Notes under the pieces: model-generated | The model's database searches: none | What the model saw: the letters and a program-made list of their open reading frames with translations, nothing else | What the model was told of the DNA's origin: nothing | Assembly: GCA_035448065.1 (NCBI GenBank) | Contig: DAOTIG010000145.1 | Location: 1 to 8,155 of the forward strand | Length of the DNA stretch: 8,155 bases | Source: Phosphoribacter sp035448065 | GTDB lineage: Bacteria; Actinomycetota; Actinomycetes; Actinomycetales; Dermatophilaceae | Reading direction: 5' to 3' | Program-made: the position numbers and the translations under genes | In this document: positions 1 to 8,155 of the stretch, one piece after another | Position numbering within the stretch: position 1 is the stretch's first letter | How the letters are laid out: every line of letters starts with the position of its first letter

Positions 1-710
<710 letters not shown>

Positions 711-718
<8 letters not shown>

Positions 719-3700
719 GATCCACTCGACGACGCTCGTCCCGAGCAAGGTCGAGCTGCTCACGGCGTGGGTGCCCACGCAGCGCTGGTATGCCGCCAAG
801 GGCCGCACGCCCGCGCTGCGCCGGGTCGGCGGCTACCGCCTTGACGATCCCGCCGGGGAGGTGGGCATCGAGATCCTCGTCGTCGCCGACGACAGCGGGC
901 CGGGGGCGGAGCCGGTGTGGTACCAGGTGCCGCTCACCTATCGCGGCGCTCCCCTGGCCGGAGCCGAGGCCGCACTCGTCGGCACCATGGAGCACGGCGT
1001 GCTCGGCACCCGGTGGGTCTACGACGCGCCGCACGACCCGGTCTTCGTGCGGCAGCTCGTCGAGCTCGTCCAGGGCCGGGCCCAGGCGCAGGCCCAGTCG
1101 GTCTCGCACACCGCCGACCCCCGCTATGCCGCGCAGCCGAGCCGCTCCGACCACCGCCGAGTCGTCGAGTCCCGGGTGCTCACCGGCGAGCAGTCCAACA
1201 CCTCGATCATCTGCCAGACGGTCGACGACACCGGTACCCCGGCAGCACCGTTGATCGTCAAGGTGTTCCGCATGCTGCAGGACGGCGACAACCCCGACGT
1301 CGTGCTTCAGTCGGCGCTCTCCGAGTCCGGCTGCGAGCTCGTCCCGACGGCCCTCGGCTCGGTGTCCGGCCCCTGGGCCGACGATGTCGCGGTGGGCACC
1401 GGAGCGGCCGGCCTGCTGCCCGGGGCGCCCGTGCTGCGGCATACCCATCTCGCCTTCGCTCAGGACCTGCTGCCCGAGGTGCAGGACGCCTGGCGGGTGG
1501 CGCTCGTCGCCGCCGGCGAGGGGGCCTCCTTCGCCGAGCCCGCCCGGGCCCTCGGCGCGGCCACCGCCACCGTGCACCGCGAGCTGGCCCGCCTCTTCGG
1601 CACGACGACGGCCACCGCCGCCGACGTCAACGGGCTGCGGGCCTCGCTCGCCGACCGGCTCGAGGCTGCCCTGGCCGAGGTGCCCGAGCTCGCGCCCTTG
1701 CGCGACCGGCTCGAGGCGACCCTGCGGCTGCCCGACGGCAGTCTGCCGCCGCTGCAGCGGGTGCACGGCGACTACCACCTCGGGCAGGTGCTGCACACCG
1801 ACGAGGGCTGGCGGCTCATCGACTTCGAGGGCGAGCCGCTGCGCCCGCTCGCCGAGCGGGTGCTCCCCGACCTGCCGATGCGCGACCTGGCCGGCATGCT
1901 GCGCTCCTTCGACTACGCCGGCGCGAGCGCCTCGGCACCGCAGGGCTGGGTCGAGGCGGCCCAGGAGGCCTTCCTCGCCGGCTATCGCACGACCCTTCCC
2001 GAACAGCCCGGCGAGCCGGCGCTGCTGCGGGCCCTGCTCATGGACAAGGCCCTCTACGAGGTCGTCTACGAGGCCCGCAACCGGCCCGACTGGCTGCCCA
2101 TCCCGCTGCAGGCGGTCCACCGACTGCTTGCCGATCACCCCACTCCCCCAAGGAAGCCCATGGAACCCATCCAGGCCAGCGCCCAGGTTGCCGACTACAG
2201 CGCGGTCGACGCCTTCCTCGAGGGCCGGCACAGCCAGCCGCATGACCTGCTCGGCCACCACCTCGGCCCCGGCGGTCTCACCATCACGGCATACCGGCCG
2301 ATGGCCAGCTCGGTGCGGGCCAAGCTCGGCGACGGCACGCTGCTCGACCTGCCGCACGTCAAGGGCGGGGTGTGGTCGGGGACGACCGGCGCGGTGACCC
2401 AGAGCCAGGACTACCGCCTGCTCGTCAACTACGGCGACGGCGTCGAGCACGAGCAGGACGACCCCTATCGCTTCGCGCCCAGCGTCGGCGAGATGGACCG
2501 CTTCCTGTTCAACGAGGGCCGGCACGAGCAGCTCTGGCAGGTGCTCGGCGCGCACGTGCACAGCTACCCCGGCCCGCTCGGCGAGGTCTGGGGCGTCTCC
2601 TTCGCCGTGTGGGCACCGACCGCCACCGCCGTGCACGTCGTCGGCGACTTCAACGGGTGGGACCGGATCAGCCACCCGATGCGGCTGCTCGGTCCGTCGG
2701 GCATCTGGGAGCTCTTCGTCCCCGGTGCCAGCGAGGGCATGAACTACCAGTTCGCGATCCGCGGCCAGGACACCATCGTCCGGCTCAAGGCCGACCCGAT
2801 GGCCCAGTTCGCCGAGGTGGCTCCCAAGCAGGCGTCCATCGTCTACGAGTCGCACTACGAGTGGGGCGACGACGAGTGGATGACCGCCCGCCGCAAGCGC
2901 GACGTCCACCACGGCCCGATGAGCATCTACGAGGTGCACCTCGGCTCGTGGCGTCAGGACCTCGGCTACCTCGGGCTGGCCGAGCACCTCGTCAACTACG
3001 TCAAGGACCTCGGCTTCACCCACGTCGAGTTCCTCCCCGTCATGGAGCACCCCTACGTGCCGTCCTGGGGCTACCACGTCACCGGCTACTACGCCGTGTC
3101 GAGCCGCTGGGGCACCCCCGATGAGTTCCGCCAGCTCGTCGACTACCTGCACCGCAACGGCATCGGGGTCATCCTCGACTGGGTGCCGGGCCACTTCGCG
3201 ACCGACCAGTGGGCGCTGGCCCGCTTCGACGGGCAGCCGCTCTACGAGCACCCGGACCCCCGCAAGGGCTGGCACCAGGAGTGGGGCTCGAACATCTTCG
3301 ACTACGGCCGGCCCGAGGTGCGCAACTTCCTCGTCGCCAACGCGACCTACTGGCTCGAGGAGTTCCACATCGACGGGCTGCGGGTCGACGGCGTCGCCTC
3401 GATGCTCTACCTCGACTACTCCCGCAAGCCGGGCGAGTGGATCCCCAACGTCTTCGGCGGCCGGGAGAACCTCGAGGCGGTGCAGCTGCTCCAGGAGACC
3501 AACGCCACGGCATACAAGCGCACGCCCGGCGTCGTGACCATCGCCGAGGAGTCGACCTCCTGGCCCGGCGTGACCCACCCCACCGACGCCAACGGCCTGG
3601 GCTTCGGCTTCAAGTGGAACATGGGCTGGATGAACGACTCGCTGCGCTACCTCGGGATGGACCCGATCTACCGGCAGTGGCACCACGGCAAGCTCACCTT

Positions 3701-4370
3701 CGCCCTCATGTACGCCTTCACCGAGAACTTCGTGCTGCCGATCAGCCACGACGAGGTCGTGCACGGCAAGGGGTCGCTGCTGCGCAAGACCCGCGGCTCA
3801 CGCGAGGACCAGGTCGCGACGGTGCGGGCCTACCTCGCCTACATGTGGAGCCAGCCGGGCAAGCAGCTGCTCTTCATGGGCTGCGAGTTCGGTCAGGAGT
3901 CGGAGTGGTCGGAGGGGCGCAGCCTCGACTGGTGGCTGCTCGACCAGCCCCTGCACTACCGGATCCACAACCAGGTCAAGGAGATGAACGCGGTCTACCG
4001 CAGCAACCCGGCGCTGTGGCAGCTCGACCACTCACCGGCCGGCTTCCGCTGGCTGGACGCCGACGACGCCGGGCACAACACGCTGTCCTACCTGCGCTTC
4101 GGCGAGGGCGACCCGGCCACCGACGCGCCGGTCCTCGCGGTCGTCGTCAACTTCAGCGGCGCGACCCACGAGCCCTACCGCATCGGCCTGCCGCGCGGCG
4201 GCCGCTGGCGGGTCGTCCTGGACACGGCCGGCTTCCACCCCGGGGCGCCGAGCTCCGGCGGGCTGGTCCTCGAGGCCGAGCCCGAGGGCTGGAACGGCCT
4301 CCCGTATGCCGTCAACGTCACCGTTCCGCGCCTGTCCACCGTGTGGCTGGCACCGGAGGAAGGAAACTGA
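711..4370 (+). CDS. Maltokinase-glycogen branching enzyme fusion (Mak/Pep2 + GlgB), 1219 aa
   Basis: One uninterrupted frame encodes two enzymes of alpha-glucan synthesis. Residues 1-483 are maltokinase (ATP + maltose to maltose-1-phosphate): N-terminal cap with QRWYAAKGR (24-32), nucleotide-binding TGEQSNTS (158-165), Lys184 in VKVFR, catalytic HGDYHLGQ (352-359), and metal-binding DFEGEP (371-376). From Met484 the remainder is a GH13 branching enzyme: N-terminal beta domain (about 510-605), CBM48-like domain (about 622-705), barrel from YEVHLGSW (about 740), region I DWVPGHF (Asp823), nucleophile Asp893 in LRVDG, acid/base Glu946 in IAEEST, and Asp1014 in SHDEVVHGKG. Spacing of the last three matches E. 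coli Asp405/Glu458/Asp526. A beta-sandwich closes the protein. Both halves are full length with intact motifs. A Pro-rich linker (about 474-483) joins them, and an internal Shine-Dalgarno plus ATG precedes the GlgB half. Residues 124-129 are an AQAQAQ run from a 6-bp tandem repeat. The gene sits between treS and pgm. The role assignments are secure; whether the product acts as one chain is inferred. Confidence 0.93.
2150..2162 (+). promoter_or_regulatory. Internal ribosome binding site and ATG at the maltokinase/GlgB junction
   Basis: AAGGAAG at 2150-2156 is followed by CCC and ATG at 2160-2162, which is Met484 of the fusion and lies in its frame. AGGA is 5 bases before the ATG. The ATG sits where a stand-alone GlgB of 736 residues would begin. 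The site could yield free GlgB alongside the fusion, or be a relic of separate genes. The sequence cannot show whether it is used. Confidence 0.55.
4355..4364 (+). promoter_or_regulatory. Shine-Dalgarno site of pgm
   Basis: GGAGGAAGGA lies in the final codons of the fusion gene. Its AAGGA half (4360-4364) is 7 bases before ATG at 4372, which is 1 base after the preceding stop (TGA-C-ATG). This fixes the pgm start and indicates translational coupling. An upstream in-frame ATG at 4306 has no such site and lies inside glgB. Confidence 0.8.
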
Positions 4371-4371
4371 C

Positions 4372-6084
<1,713 letters not shown>

Positions 6085-6108
6085 GGCGGCTGAGCCGGGT
6101 CAGCCGCC
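6085..6108. terminator. Candidate bidirectional transcription terminator between pgm and the SDR gene
   Basis: GGCGGCTGA (6085-6093) and TCAGCCGCC (6100-6108) form a perfect 9-bp stem with a 6-base loop. It fills the 15-base gap between the converging stop codons and extends over the reverse-strand stop. There is no T-run on either side, so it is not a classic intrinsic terminator. GC-rich hairpins without U-tracts at convergent gene ends have been proposed as terminators in actinobacteria, but whether it terminates is inferred. Confidence 0.5.
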
Positions 6109-7257
6109 GGCGAGCCGCGCGTCGTCGACGAGCTGCGCGAGCCGACCCGCCTCGCGGGCGGCGAGCGCGGCACGCGCGTCGGCAGGGTCCTCGAGGTGGA
6201 CGAGGCAGACGATCGAGCCGTCGGTGTCCCGGCCGATGATCGCCTCGCCGTCCTCCGAGCCGGCCCACTCCAGCGCGGGCTGCCAGCCGCGGCGGGCGAA
6301 CTCGTCCCACAGCGCCGCGGCCTGCTCCTCGTAGGCCGCCGACCCGCGGTCCCACACCTCGACCGGCTCGTCGGTGTCCATCTGCCAGGCCCGGGGCAGC
6401 CCGTCGAAGGGTCGTGGGAAGTCCGGCCGCCTCGGCCGGCGCGCCGCACGACCGGCGCGGGCGGCATACCGCAGCGACCACAGCGCGGCCAGCCGGGCGC
6501 CCCAGACCGGGGTGACGATCCCGATGATCTCGCCGGGTCGCTGCCACCAGACCTTGATCGTCGCCGGGCGGTCGGCGACCGCGCGCACCACCCAGCGGGC
6601 CGCCTCGTCGACGGGCATGGCGGCCCAGTGTCCGGGGCCGTAGGTGGGTCGGGCCATCGCGGTGTCGACGAGCGGGAAGGGCAGCACGGTGGTCGCGATG
6701 CCGTGCCGGCGCAGCTCCGGGCCGGCCGCACGCAGCCAGGTGTCGAAGGCGCTCTTGGAGGCGCAGTATGCCGCCCACCCCGGCATCGGCATCCGAGCCG
6801 TCGAGCTCGTCACCCCGATGACCTGCCCGCTGCGCCGCTGGGCCATCCCGGCCAGCCAGGGCAGCACGATCGCCACTGCACCGAGGTAGTTGATGTCGAT
6901 CGTGCGCTCGAAGGTGTCGAAGCGGTCGACCGAGTCCAGCAGGGTGCGGCCGATCGAGTGCCCGGCGTTGAGGATGACGACGTCGGGTATGCCGTGCTGC
7001 CGGCTGATCTGCTCGGCCACCCGACGCGCAGCGGCGTGGTCGCGCAGGTCCACCGGGTGGGTCGACGCGGTCCCGCCCGCGGCCCGGACCTGCTCGGCCA
7101 CCTGCTCGAGCAGGTCAGCCCTCCGGGCGATCAGCGCAATCGTCGTGCCGGGCCCCGCCAGGGCCACCGCGCTGGCCGCGCCGATCCCGCTCGATGCCCC
7201 TGTGAGGACGACAACCTTGTCTCGCAACCGATCTCGGGCTCGACGTGCGACGTCCAC
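6100..7257 (-). CDS. Short-chain dehydrogenase/reductase with unrecognised C-terminal extension, 385 aa
   Basis: Predicted cytoplasmic NAD(P)-dependent oxidoreductase with a Rossmann fold; the substrate is unknown. The SDR core shows the cofactor motif TGASSGIG (19-26), an acidic Asp70 after the HPV strand, NAG (97-99), Asn123, and the catalytic triad Ser151, Tyr164 and Lys168 (YCASK). Arg45-Arg46 after the second beta strand would favour NADP(H). The core ends near residue 270, followed by an Arg/Pro-rich hinge (about 267-285). Residues of about 290-385 form a Trp/Glu/Ala-rich region that classical SDRs (about 250 aa) lack. GTG at 7257 is chosen because the homology begins almost at once and a TAnnnT box sits 6 bases upstream. 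TTG at residue 11 is a less likely alternative. The gene converges on pgm and diverges from the ATPase gene. A link to glycogen metabolism is not apparent. Confidence 0.85.
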   Translation of the reverse strand: MDVARRARDRLRDKVVVLTGASSGIGAASAVALAGPGTTIALIARRADLLEQVAEQVRAAGGTASTHPVDLRDHAAARRVAEQISRQHGIPDVVILNAGHSIGRTLLDSVDRFDTFERTIDINYLGAVAIVLPWLAGMAQRRSGQVIGVTSSTARMPMPGWAAYCASKSAFDTWLRAAGPELRRHGIATTVLPFPLVDTAMARPTYGPGHWAAMPVDEAARWVVRAVADRPATIKVWWQRPGEIIGIVTPVWGARLAALWSLRYAARAGRAARRPRRPDFPRPFDGLPRAWQMDTDEPVEVWDRGSAAYEEQAAALWDEFARRGWQPALEWAGSEDGEAIIGRDTDGSIVCLVHLEDPADARAALAAREAGRLAQLVDDARLAGG

Positions 7258-7263
7258 CCCTCG

Positions 7264-7269
7264 ATGGTA
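7264..7269 (-). promoter_or_regulatory. Candidate -10 box of the SDR gene (leaderless arrangement)
   Basis: Reading the reverse strand, TACCAT fits the actinobacterial -10 pattern TAnnnT and ends six bases before the GTG start. Transcription would begin at or within a base of the start codon, giving a leaderless mRNA. There is no properly spaced Shine-Dalgarno; GAGGG directly abuts the GTG. No clear -35 was found. Confidence 0.4.
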
Positions 7270-7323
7270 GCGAGCCGGCCGCCACCTGAGGCGTTGGGGC
7301 GCGGGCACAGCCCGACCTATGCC

Positions 7324-7329
7324 TAGGAT
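7324..7329 (+). promoter_or_regulatory. Candidate -10 box of the P-type ATPase gene, or its Shine-Dalgarno
   Basis: TAGGAT matches TAnnnT and ends six bases before ATG at 7336, the same geometry as the divergent SDR gene. The same bases contain AGGA, 7 bases from the ATG, which could equally serve as a ribosome site. GGAGG at 7331-7335 touches the ATG and is too close to work normally. The two readings cannot be separated from sequence alone. Confidence 0.4.
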
Positions 7330-7335
7330 CGGAGG

Positions 7336-8155
7336 ATGGACGAGGTCGTCGAGACGTCGAGGGCCTCGGGCCTGTCTGCCGCCGAGGTGGCCGAGCGGGT
7401 GCGCGATGGCCGCACCAATGACCTGCCGGCCCGCAGCGGGCGCACCGTGGGCGAGATCGTCCGGGCCAACGTCTTCACCCGGATCAACCTCATCCTCGGC
7501 ATCCTGCTGGCGATCATCCTCACGACCGGACGGCTCATCAACGCGCTCTTCGGGCTGCTCATCATCGCCAACAGCGCGATCGGCATCATCCAAGAGGTCC
7601 GCGCCAAGCGGATGCTCGACTCGCTCGCGGTCGTCGGCGAGGCGCGCCCCCGGGTGCGCCGCGACGGGGTGACCACCGAGGTCGGGCGCACCGAGGTGGT
7701 CATCGACGACGTCATCGAGATGGCCCCGGGCGAGCAGGTCGTCGTCGACGGCGTCGTCCTCGAGGGCCGCTCGCTCGAGGTCGACGAGTCGCTGCTCACC
7801 GGCGAGGCCGACCCCGTGGTCAAGCACCCCGGCGACGAGGTGATGTCCGGATCGTTCGTCATCGCCGGCTCCGGCGCCTACCGCGCCACCCGGGTCGGGC
7901 GCGCAGCGTATGCCGCGAAGCTCGCCGAGGAGGCCGCGAAGTTCACCCTCGTCGGCTCCGAGCTGCGCAGCGGCATCGACCGCATCCTCGGGGTCGTGTC
8001 GTGGCTGCTCGTGCCGGTCGGGCTGCTCACCATCTGGACCCAGCTGTTCCGGCTCGGCGGCAGCTGGCAGGACGGCATCACCGGGATGGTCGGCGCCCTC
8101 GTCCCGATGGTGCCGGAGGGCCTGGTGCTGATGACCTCGATCGCGTTCGCGGTCG
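7336..8155 (+). CDS. ctpE: CtpE-like P-type cation-transporting ATPase, N-terminal part; 3' end outside window
   Basis: Membrane pump of the P-type ATPase superfamily. Of its 273 readable residues, much resembles mycobacterial CtpE, which has been reported as a calcium transporter. In order: a short cytoplasmic N-terminus with GLSAAEVAERV (12-22), a pair of membrane helices (about 47-64 and 66-86), the actuator domain with ESLLTGEADPV and TGE at 155-157, the stretch AKLAEEAAKFTLV, a third helix (about 219-241), and the start of helix M4 with PEGL (260-263), the ion-site motif. The phosphorylated Asp (DKTGT) and the nucleotide-binding domain would follow beyond 8155. The ATG at 7336 matches where CtpE proteins begin and is the only nearby start. 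Family length is about 800 residues, so about one third is present. Ion specificity is inferred from family resemblance only. Confidence 0.9.
   Translation, partial: MDEVVETSRASGLSAAEVAERVRDGRTNDLPARSGRTVGEIVRANVFTRINLILGILLAIILTTGRLINALFGLLIIANSAIGIIQEVRAKRMLDSLAVVGEARPRVRRDGVTTEVGRTEVVIDDVIEMAPGEQVVVDGVVLEGRSLEVDESLLTGEADPVVKHPGDEVMSGSFVIAGSGAYRATRVGRAAYAAKLAEEAAKFTLVGSELRSGIDRILGVVSWLLVPVGLLTIWTQLFRLGGSWQDGITGMVGALVPMVPEGLVLMTSIAFAV

Larger units (their letters stand above)
7258..7335. other. Divergent intergenic region, 78 bp, holding both outward promoters
   Basis: This is the only non-coding gap of any size in the window. It must contain the start signals for both the SDR gene (leftward) and the ATPase gene (rightward). 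Besides the two TAnnnT boxes, it holds one copy of the iterated TATGCC motif at 7318-7323, directly against the rightward box. I see no clear operator palindrome or riboswitch; CCTAGG at 7322-7327 is a 6-base palindrome only. Confidence 0.6.

Noticed and set aside
2141..2160. Mak-GlgB fusion as a sequencing artefact in the CCCCC run
   Set aside because: Shifting the frame there by one or two bases leads to stops only at 2397 or 2245, deep inside the GlgB N-terminal domain. An indel would not restore two neat genes. A base substitution that removed a stop cannot be excluded.
6100..6381. A separate 93-codon reverse-strand gene starting at the ATG of SDR residue 293
   Set aside because: It has no Shine-Dalgarno or promoter-like box upstream, and it continues the SDR frame without a stop. 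It is treated as an extension of that protein.
7270..7310. -35 boxes for the divergent promoters
   Set aside because: At 16-18 bases from either -10 candidate I find only GC-rich sequence unlike TTGACA. TTGGGG at 7294-7299 is about 24 bases from the forward box, which is too far.
7258..7827. Upstream extension of the SDR frame to 7827
   Set aside because: The extra 190 codons are antisense to the conserved actuator region of the P-type ATPase. SDR homology begins just after GTG at 7257.

Overview
This is a very GC-rich window (roughly 70 % by eye), with strong GC-ending codon bias, purine-rich Shine-Dalgarno sites, GTG starts and actinobacterial-type proteins. It looks like an actinobacterial chromosome, most plausibly a Micrococcales member. 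That placement is inferred from the protein families and gene order, not from a marker gene. Coding density is very high, and there is no gene-free stretch over 300 bases; the longest is the 78-base divergent gap at 7258-7335.

Bases 1-6084 are the end of a forward-strand alpha-glucan/trehalose operon. It holds the 3' part of trehalose synthase (treS), one long gene encoding a maltokinase fused in frame to the glycogen branching enzyme GlgB (711-4370), and a phosphoglucomutase (4372-6084). The genes overlap by 8 bases or sit 1 base apart, so translation is probably coupled. In the known GlgE route, TreS converts trehalose to maltose, maltokinase makes maltose-1-phosphate, GlgE (not in the window, expected upstream) polymerises it, and GlgB adds alpha-1,6 branches. 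Pgm exchanges glucose-1-phosphate and glucose-6-phosphate, linking this route to central metabolism and to nucleotide-sugar-based glucan synthesis.

The operon ends in a small convergent junction (6076-6108). There the pgm stop is part of a tandem 9-bp repeat, and a perfect 9-bp-stem hairpin covers the ends of both converging genes. On the reverse strand (7257-6100) lies a short-chain dehydrogenase/reductase with a C-terminal extension of about 95 residues that I do not recognise. Divergent from it, beginning at 7336 and running off the window, is the N-terminal third of a CtpE-like P-type cation ATPase. The two divergent genes have matching start-region geometry: a TAnnnT hexamer, six bases, then the start codon. 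This suggests leaderless or nearly leaderless transcripts.

The points most worth a second look are the maltokinase-GlgB fusion, which keeps an internal Shine-Dalgarno plus ATG at the junction, and a strongly over-represented oligomer, (C)GGCATA(C)/(G)TATGCC(G). This oligomer accounts for 15 of the 20 ATA/TAT trinucleotides in the window. It occurs in all reading frames, on both strands, and once between genes.
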